The position numbers and the translations under genes are program-made. Shown here piece after piece: positions 10,963 to 22,872 of a stretch of 64,000 bases of DNA (the first letter of the stretch is position 1; the number at the start of each line of letters is the position of its first letter). This stretch comes from Pithys albifrons albifrons (taxonomy: Eukaryota > Chordata > Aves > Passeriformes > Thamnophilidae): assembly GCF_047495875.1 (NCBI RefSeq), contig NC_092497.1, forward strand, positions 6,230,937-6,294,936, given 5' to 3'. Under the pieces are notes generated by a model. It was not told the origin of the DNA. It worked only from the letters and a program-made list of their open reading frames with translations, and made no database searches.

Positions 10963-11082
10963 CCCTATGTTCTGTGGGCATATAAATGTGTTGACCTATC
11001 TAATTTTTTCCAATTATTGTAATTTTCCAATACCTATCCACACAGAAAATACTGTAAGTTCCATGATTATGGTGTTATGGAA

Positions 11083-11118
11083 CTCTTTTTTTTTCTTTTT
11101 TTTTTTTTTCTTTTTTGG
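11083..11118. repeat. Poly-T tract with C interruptions
   Basis: T runs broken by single C residues; low complexity. Confidence 0.85.
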
Positions 11119-11744
11119 CTTTCAGCAGTTCTTTGCTCTCTCCATTATCTCTGTAATTTAATTCTGTAAGAAATTCAGCATGACTCAATGATGTAAGGAA
11201 TACTATGGTTAATAATAATATTAATACCACTAATACTAGTAATACTAAAACTAATACTAATATATTTATCTCTTATCTTGTGATGTCAATATCACAGCAC
11301 CTTGCAAATGCCCCTTCATTCTTTAAGTATTTTTTAGGTTGATGCACTAACACCATTGGTGCTCAAGGAATAAATGTATTTTAAGTACCCATAGAATAGT
11401 CATTCATGAGGAACCAGTACTTACTACAAATAACTGTGTAGGTGTATGTGAGTTTCTACAATTTCCTGTATTTAAAAGAAAAAAAGAAGTATCTTAATGG
11501 ATGGTGTTTTGTGGGGAAACTGTGCATTAAGGCATTTTTCTTTCTGACATTGCTGAATTTAACTTAATATAACTTATCAAGACAGAGGTACTGTAGATGA
11601 ACACAAGCAGGACACATCACTACCTGCTTGATGTCCAGAACCACTCAAATTATGTACAATATAACTTGCTCAGGTACTACAGTACAAGGTCCTTAGAAAT
11701 TGGCATTTCCTGGTATGGCACTGGCATAAAAAGCACTTAAAAAA
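11119..11744. other. AT-rich DNA with degenerate AATACT repeats
   Basis: From about 11,208 to 11,262 an ATACTAATA-like motif recurs (a degenerate trinucleotide or hexanucleotide array). The rest shows no recognised feature. Confidence 0.6.
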
Positions 11745-12345
11745 CACTTCCAGGATGGAGCATACACATCTTCTCTGGCTAATTTTTTCAGGATTCCACC
11801 ATCCTCACAGGAAAGATTTTTTTCCTAATACCTAATTAAAACCTTTCCTCTGTCAGTTTGAAGCCATCCTTCCTTTTCCTATCAATCTATGCCCTTGCAA
11901 ACCATCCCTGTCCAGCTTTCTTACAGGTTCCCTTTAGGTACGGGAAAGGGCTTTAAGATTTCCCTGGAGTCTTCTTGTCTCCAAGCTGAACAAGCCCAGA
12001 TCTCTTAGCATGTCTTCATAGCAGAGGTGCTCCAGTCTTTCAGACATCTTTGTGACCTCCTCTGGATTTGCTCCAGCAGGTCCATGTTCTTCTTATGTTG
12101 AGTGCTCAAAATCTGGATGTAGTGCTTCAGATGGGGTCTCACTAGGGCAGAGCAGAGGGGCAGAATCCCCTCTGTCGACCTGCTGCCCACCCTGCTTTGG
12201 ATGCAGCCAAGACCACAACTGCCTTTCTGGATTGTGAGCTTACATTGCTGGATCATGCTGAGCTTCTCATCCACCGGCACTCCCGAGACCTTCTCCATAG
12301 GGCTGCTCTCAATCCATTCACCACCCACCCTGTATTTGTGCTCTC
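11745..12345 (-). mobile_element. 5'-truncated CR1 LINE, older subfamily
   Basis: The minus strand carries the C-terminal end of CR1 ORF2 followed by its 3' untranslated region. The frame at 12,005-12,328 contains EKLSMIQQCKLTIQKGSCGL, then [20 protein letters not shown] and QRRSQRCLKD, equivalent to the [17 protein letters not shown] segment of the CR1 at 14.8 kb. The 3' part includes reverse complements of TTTGAAGCCATCCTTCC and CTCACAGGAAAGATTTTTTTCC. It is diverged more than the 14.7-kb copy and lacks the octamer tail, so it is older or belongs to another subfamily. Confidence 0.8.
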
Positions 12346-14734
12346 CTTAAGTAACTGAATTGAGGTTTGTTCCAGTAGTACAGATTACAAATAGACCTTT
12401 CCACAACCTTCCTTTGTGTTTTCATCTGCTTATACATTTTCTGAGGCTGAGAATCACTAGCAAGTACTAAACAAAGTGCCACCCTAGCTGTCTGGTAAAA
12501 AATAGTACAATGATCCTTTTCAGACCTAAAAATCTATAAAACTGTGCTGCTGCCAGGGATGAGCACATCCTTGTCCCGAATTAGGGAAGATGGAGAAGAG
12601 TGAGCTAGGAAGTCAGTGCATGTAGTATGCTGTAGGGGATTGAATGGTCCTAATGAAGGGGATGTAAGCCCCAGTCAGTGTGTTGCAATAAATCAGCTCC
12701 CATTTTATTTGTTGTATAACTACAGAGCAATGCTGGAAACATCACACTTATTATAATGTCATAGATATGGCTCTGTTGTTTTGCATAATACTTTACCATG
12801 AATTGCATTGAAAAGTGTCTTGAAGAAATGACAGTGGAATCAATTCTGCAGCATTGTTTTTATTTTCTATCTTGTAGTATCACATAGCATTCCCAGGCAG
12901 ATAACAGTAAACAAGGCCTTAACGTAAGTACTTCAATGCAAAAGCAGAAGACAGCTTTTATAGCTCAGCTTGGCTGGTGGGGTTCAGGAGCACAAAGACC
13001 CTAGGTGAGGTTTCTGTCTTAAGGGAGACACTTTAGCCCTTCAGAATAGAAGTTCAGTGCCTGTCAGACACATAACCTTGATGTTACCCTAAAATGAATA
13101 CCTGTTTGACAAAATACTACTTAGAGTAAGTTGTGCAGAACCACTCTTTAAATTAAGCACAAAAGAAGAGACAGAAGGCGGTAAGAATGACAATAGTGAC
13201 ATGGCATGACCTAGTCTTGTTATGACGTAGGCACCCTCACAGAGCTGATATACAGGATAACGGATTAAAACTTGCAAAAGTCCTTGCACAAAAAACCTGC
13301 AGAAGTGGAAATGAATGTTATTATTTGAATCAATATGTGATGACAACAGAGATGCTATCCCTTCTGAGTTCACATTCTCCAGAAGTTACTCTTTCTGGCA
13401 CATATGAACATCTTTGTATTTACAGAGAAGTCACACACATTTATGCTGGCAAACACAGCTTTGGATTCCTGACTTATCACCACAGCTAACCTTTAGAATG
13501 GTGGATTTTGACCTTGCACTTCTGAAGTTACATGATAAGAATCTTATTTATAATATTCTTTCTTAGGGCTTTCAGAATATTTGATCTATTGGTGGCATTG
13601 ACCAGAAATATTTTCAAAGACATTTTAATTTTGATTAATTGATTTCATTTTCCAAAAAGTGTTACCACTGAGGCAGTCAGTGATAAGGCAGTGAATGACA
13701 ATCTAACTTGTAGTCTGAGTTTAGCCCTTATATAAGGCAAGTCACATTCACAGATACTTCTCAGATTAGTTGCACCCTCAATGCAGTTTACTTATACAAT
13801 ATCTTATTGCCAGCTTGCCTGTCCTTTGCACTTCCCTAAGCATCTTTCATGGTCACCATTAAAGAATCAACACAGGCAAGAAGAATCCCTCACCTGAACC
13901 AGCGCTGCAACTCTCATCTTTATTTTCTTGATACAGGTTTTTTTTAAATAGTAAACACCCATATGTGGGTCATTTCAGGTAAGGGGACAAACTTTTATTA
14001 TTCCACTGGTTACATCCACCATGTGTTGGTATGACCTTGTTGTGATGGTTGAATGGTCTGAGCTGCAAAATAACAAACATAAAATAAGAGAAAGCAAGTT
14101 GACTTTCAGCTTTAATGCACATGAAGCCCAACAGAGCAGACATAAGACCTGTCACAAACACTTTGATATTGACATTTCTCACCATAAATCCATAGAAGAC
14201 ACATACTTCTTCCAGCACTAAGTACACCGCTGGGTGTTAAGAAACATTTTTTGTTGCTGCTTATTCTCAAATGGGATAAAGATGAGAAGAGGCAAAGCAC
14301 TTATACTGGTGCAAAAGCTATTTCCAAGCCTTTCTTATCTCTACTCTATCTGTTAAAATGTGAAAAATACCCTTGTTTATATTTGCAGCTCTCAAAAAAT
14401 CCTAAATATTTGTGTTAGACCTTCTAAAAGAGAGATCTTTACAAACGCTTAGGAATAATTGCTTTACAGCAGATTTAAAGTCAAGGTCAGAATGCAATTG
14501 CTTTGGTAAAAAGAATAAATGGCAAACCCAACTGTTCTGCAAGCAAAATGGTGCAATTCAGAATAATAACTGATACTGTTACTGCATTATTTAAGTTTTA
14601 CATGCTGCTTTCAGATACAAATCTTCAACTGAGCTTGGAAATTCAGATAAAACTCAGTTTTTCCATTTTTTTAGACAACTTCTATACATAGACTTGCATA
14701 CCCATTAAAATCCTAAGAGTATTGCAACATCAAC
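12346..14734. other. Unique AT-rich non-coding DNA
   Basis: I see no transposon, RNA gene or convincing exon. Short frames have no family features. Confidence 0.5.
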
Positions 14735-14741
14735 ACACATA
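14735..14741. repeat. Putative CR1 target duplication (left)
   Basis: ACACATA matches 15,527-15,533 at the other end of the CR1 copy. The repeat is short, so chance is possible. Confidence 0.45.
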
Positions 14742-15526
14742 AGTTCAATAAGGCCAAGTGCCGGGTCCAGCACTTTGGCCACAACAACCCCATGCAGCGC
14801 TACAGGCTGGGCACAGAGTGGCTGGAGAGCAGCCAGGCAGAAAGGGACCTTGGAGTACTAATTGACAGGAAGCTCAAGATGAGTCAACAGTGTGCCCAGG
14901 TGGCCAAGAAGGCCAATGGAATCCTGTCCTGTATCAAAAATAGCGTGGCCAGCAGCACCAGGGAAGTGATCCTTCCCCTGTACTCTGCATTGGTGAGGCC
15001 ACACCTTGAGTGTTGTGTTCAGTTCTGGGCCCCTCAGTTCAGAAAGGATATTGAGGTGCTGGAGTGAGTCCAGAGAAGAGCAACAGGGCTGGTGAAGGGA
15101 CTGGAGCACAAGCCCTATGGGGAGAGGCTGAGGGAGCTGGGGTTGTTTAGCCTGGAGAAGAGGAGGCTCAGAGGTGACCCCATCACTGTCTAGAACTACC
15201 TGAAGGGAAGTTCTAGCCAGGTGGGGGCTGGTCTCTTCTCCCAGGCACTCAGCAATAGCACAAAGGGGCACGGGCTCAAGCTCTGCCAGGGGAAATTTAA
15301 GTTGGATATCAGAAAATAATTCTTTCCAGAGAGAGTGCTCAGGCATTGGAATGGTCTGCCCAGAGAGGTGGTGGATTCACCATCCCTAGAGATTTTTAAA
15401 CGCAGATTGGACGTGGCGCTGAGTGCCATGATCTAGTAAATGGACTGGAGTTGGACCAAGGGTTGGACTCGGTGATCACGGAGGTCTTTTCCAACCAAAT
15501 CGATTGTATGATTCTATGATTCTATA
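14742..15526 (+). mobile_element. 5'-truncated young-looking CR1 LINE
   Basis: The copy starts at GTTCAATAAGGCCAAGTGCC, inside the end of ORF2. A plus-strand frame at 14,792-15,067 encodes the C-terminal CR1 motif series: [46 protein letters not shown]. The 3' region follows, with CAGAGAGGTGGTGGA and CTTTTCCAACC, and ends in two to three ATTCTATG-type octamers (about 15,503-15,526), the hallmark CR1 tail. It is closely similar to the 3' end of the copy at 30.19-32.91 kb. The frame is interrupted, and a 5' truncation of this extent excludes activity. Confidence 0.93.
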
Positions 15527-15533
15527 ACACATA

Positions 15534-17264
15534 TGTGGCTAGTGTGTGCAGGTATAGATAAAATGGGAAAGTATCCTAAGTGTATCAGATGCAAAAGTTG
15601 GTCCAAAGGTGAATGCATGCCTTTAGTTAAAGAGGAGCATAATTTATGTGGTGCATTTTGTCACAGGGTTGGCCAAAACTTGAACATGAGAGCCTAAGTA
15701 AAATGCAGACATTGTAGACACTGTAGAAAAGACAAGTTAAAAAACAATTCAAACCTGAGAATATTTATTTAAAAACAAAGAACAAGCTCTTGTGTGCATG
15801 GAAACCCAAGAATACTTTTTCTCTTTATGGTCTTTCAGATAATCCTATTGATGTTTAACAACCTCAAGGACTGCAGGTGGTCTCTCAATTAGTTACTGTT
15901 CTTTTTATTCTGGGACCCATCCAATTCAGCTGTAAGCGAGTGTGAACACAGCTCTAAGCCAATTCCTCTCTATACACACACGTGCACATGCCATTGTACA
16001 CAGATACACACATGGAGACAGAAAAAAGAAATATATGGGACCTTCATTCTGAGCAATGGTCAGACTGTAATAATTATTGTTGACTCAGATTTGCTGCATC
16101 TGCATGCAGTCAAATAGATATATAGAAAAAAAGTATGCATATGCACTTTGGATATATGTATATATAATATACATATATACCATGTACATAAGGAGGAAAA
16201 ATAAAAGCAAAAGATATGAAAATCACAGTAAAATCTGCTCTCATGGCGTCTTAGCTAATTTTCATATCCATGGAAGACAAATGCAATTCTCTCTGGGAAA
16301 AAGTATTAAAACGCATTGATCATTCAAGAAGATACCTGAGACAATTTGGAATACAGATAAATTATAATTTCTTCTTTCATTAACAAACTATAAACTGTCA
16401 GCATCTATGGACACTGAATTTGTTATTAAACATTTCTAAGATAGATGCTGCTAATAAGAAGATGCTTTTCTTACTACTATTATCTACAGACAAACTGATT
16501 TAGGGTTTTCTTTTCAGTGCTTATACAATTCAATTTACACTTGGAAAAAAACTCTATTCCCATGGCTTTAGAAGAGTAAATTGATTAATGAATGGTAATT
16601 GTATGATTAATAGAAACCAGTAATTAATAAAACTAGTATTACAGTTTTGAAACCTTAAGACAGAATTAATACACCTACATTTTTTGGTTTTGTTTGTTTG
16701 GTTGTTGTTGGTTCACTTTTAAAACACAGACAATAAAACAAAGGAACAGGAACTCAATGTGGTTAATACATTACAACCAAAGTAGAATTAATATAACTTT
16801 TAAAGAAAAAACAGCTTCAAGACACTCCCGCTACTCCTCCACTTTGGAAAGCAGCTTACATATTGTTTTATATGAGTGATTATCTCAAACAATTATGATG
16901 ACCAACCTTAGTCTTACAGCTGCACATGTAGTCATTTGTTGAAGGTAAATCAAGAACAATGCTGGTGAGGTAGTAATGTGCTCAGAGCTAATGTTTCTGT
17001 TTGCTTCCTTAGCGATTCATTAGTCACTGAGTTATTCCACAAATTACCAAAAGGGCCCACTTTTTATCTTGGCAGTCAAAAAATATATTAGGCCAAAGAG
17101 AATGGCATTTCTATTTGTCTGGCTCTTCTCCATTATAATAGGCAAAAGTCCCAGTTTTGTGCCAAATGACATACTAAAAAAGAGTGTGTTAGCTTAGCAT
17201 AACAAACCAAGGGAAAATGAAGAAATATATCTACATACATGTGTGTACATATATATGCTTACTG
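15534..17264. other. Unique AT-rich non-coding DNA
   Basis: Holds a TA-rich patch near 16,150-16,185 and a G/T-rich tract at about 16,680-16,712 (TTTGTTTGTTTGG). No genes were seen. Confidence 0.5.
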
Positions 17265-17330
17265 CAGGTGGATTGACCTAGATGAGTTTTAATGGTCCCT
17301 TCCAACTCAAATTATTTTAAGATTCTATGG
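17265..17330 (+). mobile_element. CR1 3'-end relic
   Basis: The order GATTGACCTAGATGAG, GGTCCCTTCCAACTC, AAGATTCTATGG is the terminal ~65 bp of a CR1 element with one octamer. Confidence 0.7.
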
Positions 17331-20300
17331 CATGTATTCCTATATTACACATTTGGAGAAGGAACTGTGTGATTAGTGATCTTTGCCTGTTGGGTGTGTC
17401 AACTCTGCAGCTGTTGACATGACATCCAAACTCCTCTGAAACTCAGGTTGTAAAGCAGACTCATTTGTAAAGCACAATCCTCCTGCTACCAGCTATTCAT
17501 CAATAGCATTGCATTGGAGGTCCTAGTGCAAGGTCTTGGAGCTAAGCAGACAGATGTGGGAAAGATCTTTTTTCTTTAACAGTGACACTGGTTATGATTA
17601 GAAGACAGAGCTGGATGAATGTCATGCCATTGAGTGGAACAACTATATTGGGAGAAATGTTAAACTGTGTGTTCTATAAGGCTGGAGATGGAAATTTGCC
17701 ACATTTTTTTAATCTCTAGTCTCTCTGCTTGGGGTACTGAAATGCTGAGGTGAAAGGACAAGTCACAGAACCAGAGTTCTGAAAAACAGATTATTTTGAC
17801 TAAGGGAAATTTTTCCTTATCTTTTTCTCCCTCTCCCATCCTTCACTGTCAATGAGAATTGTAAACAAATAATATTTCATCTCATTTTCTGACACTGTAA
17901 GGGTGTGGCACAGCATGCTTAATGAATATTTTGTTTTGTGCAAAATGCAAACTCTCATGCATTGAAGATTATTTGATCAGGACATCATAATCCAATAAAC
18001 CTGCTTCTTGTGTTATATTACAACCTGGCTAATGCTTAAGCAGTACAATGGGCCGTTTTATATTGGAAACCTGGCAAAAAATGAAATAACATCTAGAAGA
18101 TTTCAAAATTACTATTTTCTCCTATTTAGTGTCATATTTAAATCAAGTTGTCCGTTCCCTCTGAAATCACAAGGCTCAATTCTTTTTCTGATATAAGAGA
18201 AAATGGAAGAGAAAAAGAACAAGATATAAATGTGCCTGTGAGTATAAGCATATATACAAGTTCCTATGTGTGGGAGACTGAGGGAAAGAAAGGGAGCAAT
18301 AGAAGGAAAGAAGGAAAGAGATTTAATGAAAAATTTGGATTACAACAATGTTCCTCAATAATAACTCCAGCCCTCAAAGCAAATTACATTTCTTTTGCAA
18401 CACTGAAAACCTTAGTATTATTTCTGACACTTTAAAATATGCCCGTATGGCTGTGCCACATTCAAGCTGCCAGCTTTCAAACAGCTTCAACGCCAAAGCA
18501 AGGGTTTAAGGTTTAAAGAGAGCAGTCTAATTTCTGAGCACAGGCTCAGCAAAGCATATAGACAAAATCCTGGAAATCAAAATGGGCTAGAGCTTAAATA
18601 AATATCCTCTATCCTTCACAATCCCTTCCCTCCCTACACATATTCTTTGCTATAAATATTATCTGGAATTCCTTGCCCCTGAGGTCCTGACAAAATTCAC
18701 TTGGCTGGGATGGAAGCACATACATCAAATATACATAGGGCACTAACAGACAGTGCATGAGATTTGGGGACTAAGAATTTTGAATCCCTCTCTCTTCTTA
18801 TTTCTCTGAGATATATTCTTAAATGCCACACTCTCAACAGATCTAGAACCAAAACAAAGAGGGAAAACTCTGTATCAAACCATGAAACTAATATGTTTTC
18901 AATTGTGAGAGGGTGCAATATTTATTTATGTTATCACCTACTAGCATGGCTGAGGTAAGTAAATTTAGTTGTTTCTGTTTCACAAATGGAAAAGAAAAAG
19001 CCTAAGAAAGAGTAATGTCAGATCTTGCAAGGGACTTGGTAAAGTTTATCTGGCATCAAAAACAGAATTTATGGTGTTGAGTTTGATTTTACTGATTTTG
19101 AGAGAAGTGAGAACCTTCTTACAGTTAGATTAGTATTCATAGCATTCAGGATGCCCAGTAGTTGTCAAAGAAGAAATAATTTTTCATTTCCCCCAGCCCC
19201 CCAAATAGAAGCACTGGCTTCCCAGTTTTCCTCTGTAAAACCTGTGACTTCTGTTTACAGATGATGCTTCAGAATATGAGCAAAGGTAATCTTTTTCTCC
19301 TTCTCATTTAGAAATAAAAGAACAGTTTTTGAAACTCTGATGTATTCACAAAAGTCTCGGGTTTAGCATTTTCAGCTAGGGCTTAACAGGACCGTGCAAT
19401 CCAATATAGTTGTCTGTGGCTATGTTGTATAATTTCCAGATTCCTCCTGTAAAGTACCTTCCATGAGACTCTAGTGCAGGTGCTAAAGTTAAAGAAGTTG
19501 TATTCTGAATCTCTTAGAAGATGAAAAAATGCAGCCTCAAACAACATGGAAGTCACTGAATTTCTTTTTTTGGTAATGTCCCAGACAGTGCTGATGTTAT
19601 AAGGAAAATGCCCTGAATTTCTCCCTGAGATGATGAACTTAATAATTTTTAATTGCCAATATACAGCTAGGAACTGACAGTTGGACAGTTTGTTCCTACA
19701 TTTTATCTTTTCTGCTACAAATATCTTGTCCCAGTTGATGAATGATAGAAGAGTAAAATGACCAGTCACACAATATATACTCATTTAAAAAACTCATTGA
19801 GCAAGTATTCTGTGTAGAGATGTGGTAAGGAGAAGCATTTGTTACATACTCTTGCAAAATTTTAAAAATATATTTAAACACTAAATATTTGTAACTAAAA
19901 AAGGAAATAAATTTTTGTGAACGAGGTTATTAACTATTAATAGTTAGCTTTGTTTAATAATTTCAAATTTGGATTTTCAAAGTAGATAATAGTGACGTGT
20001 ACTACTCATAACAAGTTAAAAAATAAGTTTTCAAAATTATATGGTAAATTTTAGAAATGGGTACGGTCTGAAAAATCTTTTTATATGCAATCCAATCAGT
20101 ATAACTGAAAAATCACAAAGTTCTTTTCATATAGAATCTTTGTGTCATCAAGCATATGAATAAAGTGAAAGGGGAATTATTTTATACATATGTAATTTAT
20201 TGGATTGAAAGGAGTAAATATGTGATGTGCACATACCACACCAGTGCTTAACACCTAAAGTCAAAAGGGGTTGTTTCTCTGATATTTTCCTTTTTTTTTT

Positions 20301-21008
20301 TTCCCTTTTTTGTCCTCCAGGGGTAACCAGTAGTGTGAAACCAGGAGATTAAATAGAGCAGATCAGTATTTGCTTCTTAATTTCTTCTAATTTGTGAAAG
20401 CTCTTACTCTATTCCTGCATCAAGATTATTCAGAAGGTTTTAGTGGTGGTATGCATCTAATCTAATTCCAGGTACATAAAACTCCATACCTAAATTGAAG
20501 CCAGGTGTTTAAAACTCTACCTGTGGTAAATAAAGAGAAAGGCATGACTAGAAGCAATATATCTATTGCAGACTTCTCTGTTTTGCTGGGATGAATGAGA
20601 CCCAAATAATGCCCACTTTCCTGTATCAATATCAAGTACTTGATGATAACCACCTCCTATCCAGACTCAGAAGGTTAGACTGAGCTAGATGATTAGTTAA
20701 CAGATCATTAGTTAACTCTCTGAAAGGAGCTGGGAACTTTTAATTGTAAATGAAGTTTTTGTGAAAATATTCAACAAGTACATTTAATTGGCATTTATTT
20801 GGAGGCTTGTATTATTTTTCCCCCAGCACAGAGCCCTGTTAGGCAATGGATTTAATGTTGTTCAACAGGAGAAATAACAGTTTGTTTTATTCCAAATTGT
20901 TCCTTTGGAACCCCAAGTACTTCCTGTTCTCACAGTCAGGCACAAAGCAAAATGTTGAATTTGGGTCCTCTGTTGATCATGCTTTTCCTAACATCCCTCT
21001 TTTCTTAC
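17331..21008. other. Unique AT-rich non-coding DNA
   Basis: There is a purine tract near 18,285-18,325 and a T-run at about 20,289-20,312. A 133-codon minus-strand frame at 19,383-19,784 has no recognisable motif. I support no gene. Confidence 0.5.
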
Positions 21009-21012
21009 ATAT
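21009..21012. repeat. 4-bp target duplication of solo LTR (left)
   Basis: ATAT, matched at 21,613-21,616. It is too short to be decisive alone. Confidence 0.5.
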
Positions 21013-21612
21013 TGTCTTGGGTTGAGCTGGTAAAATGCCAACTGCCCAATACAGAGTGTCAGAGACTACCTCCCCCTGCCAAGAAAAAGGCGAAAGGAAA
21101 AAACCTGGAAAATCAGAACAGGTTTAAACCCAAACTAATTATATATGTTTATAGATAAAGAAAAAGTTAAAAGAAAATTACAATATAACACACACTTACA
21201 CAAGTTAGAAATAATAAGAAATCACTCCCCACTCCCCATCGAACACAAATACCACCATTCTAACTACGAATCACTTTGGAGAACTCAATTCCCCAGAGAC
21301 AGACCCAAGCAGAGAGAAAGACTAAGAACAAACATTTTACTTCCCTAAGATAACATGGTGGTGAATTGGTGCTGGGCCTGGGCCTCCCGTCCTTCCTGGT
21401 ACAGCACAGTGCGTCCTTCTGGGACTGAGGCAAAGACCAAAAGAGGGAGAAGCTCCACCTCCCTTTTTTTATACTCCTTGACACTTCTTGATGATGTCAG
21501 ATGATATGAAATACCTCTTTGCTTAAGTCAGGTGGTGCTTCTCCCTTCTAATCTATGTCACATCCTTTGGGTCTGCTAAAGTCTAGCTGAAACTAAAACC
21601 AAAACTACCACA
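21013..21612 (-). mobile_element. Solo LTR of an endogenous retrovirus (600 bp)
   Basis: On the minus strand the element begins TGTGGTAGTTTTGG and ends CCCAAGACA, giving TG...CA ends with 4-bp flanking repeats (ATAT). A TATA box (TATAAAAAAA) lies at 21,464-21,473 on the minus strand, followed by GC-richer sequence. No proviral internal sequence adjoins it, so it is best read as a solo LTR left by recombination between two LTRs. A 4-bp duplication is usual for class I (gammaretrovirus-like) elements. The overall sequence resembles an LTR type I associate with birds, but I cannot name the family. Confidence 0.72.
21464..21473 (-). promoter_or_regulatory. LTR TATA box
   Basis: TATAAAAAAA on the minus strand inside the solo LTR; the probable U3 promoter. 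Confidence 0.5.
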
Positions 21613-21616
21613 ATAT

Positions 21617-22232
21617 CTACATCTTATGAGCACCTGTGTCATCATTAAGCTCACTTCCATTCTATTAATGTCTTCTTGTTCAAGATTACAGCTTCACATT
21701 ACAGCTGCAGTGCCGTCTTTTTTTTCAGTCCATTCTTGCAGCATTCAGATGCTTCTCAACAGGTAATGTTACACAATTTCAAGCAGGTACTCAAATTCTA
21801 GGGCGAGTGGTAAGTGTTGCAAATAAAAGCAAAAATAGAAATTACTCTTGATGCTTAATGATCTTTCTACACACAAGAAATTAAGAAACAATAGGAAACT
21901 GTCTCAAAAAACATGAGAAACAGGAGAGGAAAACTCACTATATGAAATTATAATATTGCATTTATGTTTTTGCTAAGAGTTCACTAAAGTCTTTGAAAAT
22001 TTTCATTACTCTGTCTTTGAGTCACATCTGTCCGATTAGTGAATCTGACTGGAGGCAAATGAACTGAAGCAAAGGAAGTTGGGTGACTTGGTGAAAGGAT
22101 GAATATGGGACTGCTAAGAAGGCTAAAATTAAATCTTTAGTGCCCTAATAAGGCTGCTGAAATGTACAATTTTTCATTAAATATTCTTGTATGTTTCTGC
22201 CTCTTTTTGTAGTGAGAGGCAAGAATTCCAAA
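21617..22232. other. AT-rich non-coding DNA
   Basis: Nothing recognised. Confidence 0.5.
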
Positions 22233-22290
22233 ATCAGTTTGGTTTGTTTTGGTTTTTTGGTGTTTTGGTTTGGTTTTTTTTTTTTTTTAA
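22233..22290. repeat. G/T-rich low-complexity tract
   Basis: GGTTTGTTTTGGTTTTTTGG followed by further TTTGG units and a T run. It is the complement-strand version of the A/C-rich tracts seen elsewhere. Confidence 0.85.
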
Positions 22291-22359
22291 TCACAGCAAT
22301 ACTGAGGAGGTGAATTAGGCCACAAGATCAATAACATGCAGATCCCTAGTAGAAAATAT

Positions 22360-22443
22360 CCCTGCCCATTCAGGGGATTTCTAACTAGATAATCTTTAAA
22401 GACCTTTCCAACCCAAACCATTCTGTGGTGATTCTTTGATTTA
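22360..22443 (+). mobile_element. CR1 3'-end fragment
   Basis: ACTAGATAATCTTTAAAGAC, CCTTTCCAACCCAAACCATT and CTGTGGTGATTCTTTGATTT form the last ~80 bp of a CR1 element with degraded octamers. Confidence 0.8.
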
Positions 22444-22807
22444 GAATGGATCTAGCCCTTATGAATACCTTTTTTCCTCTGTATGGCAGTAAGACTGTCT
22501 TGCCATGCTGGCTTGCAAAGCACCCACAAATCAAAACTGGAAGACCTTCCACACTCACTTTTCATGTTATCATCTGCTTTCTTTTCTGTGTAATGGAAAC
22601 ACATTGTCCTTACCCAGATCCAGTGCTGCAGTAATTCAGACCAGAAAGAAGCAACATTTTCACAGGAAGAGTGATTAACCACTGGAGAAACTTACTTATG
22701 AGTTTGGTAGATTCACTAATGTTAAAAATGTTTAAATCAAAATATTCTAAAAGATATATTCCAGTTCAAACAGAATTAATTCATGGAAGTCCTATGACTT
22801 CTGTTAT

Positions 22808-22872
22808 GAGAGAGGTCAGATGAAATGTTCACAATGGTCCCTTCTGGTTCCATAATCTATGAAGCTATGAAG
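22808..22872 (+). mobile_element. Ancient CR1 3'-end fragment
   Basis: GGTCAGATGAAATGTTCACA, ATGGTCCCTTCTGG and then AATCTATGAAGCTATGAAGC match the terminus of old sauropsid CR1 elements (TCTATGAA-type tail units). Confidence 0.65.

Noticed and set aside
19261..19285. 25-bp micro-exon between a TTTACAG acceptor and GTAATC donor
   Set aside because: Too short to judge, with a weak donor. Such pairs arise by chance many times in 64 kb.
19383..19784. 133-codon minus-strand frame
   Set aside because: Long for AT-rich DNA but without any motif. A frame of this length somewhere in 64 kb is not very unlikely by chance.
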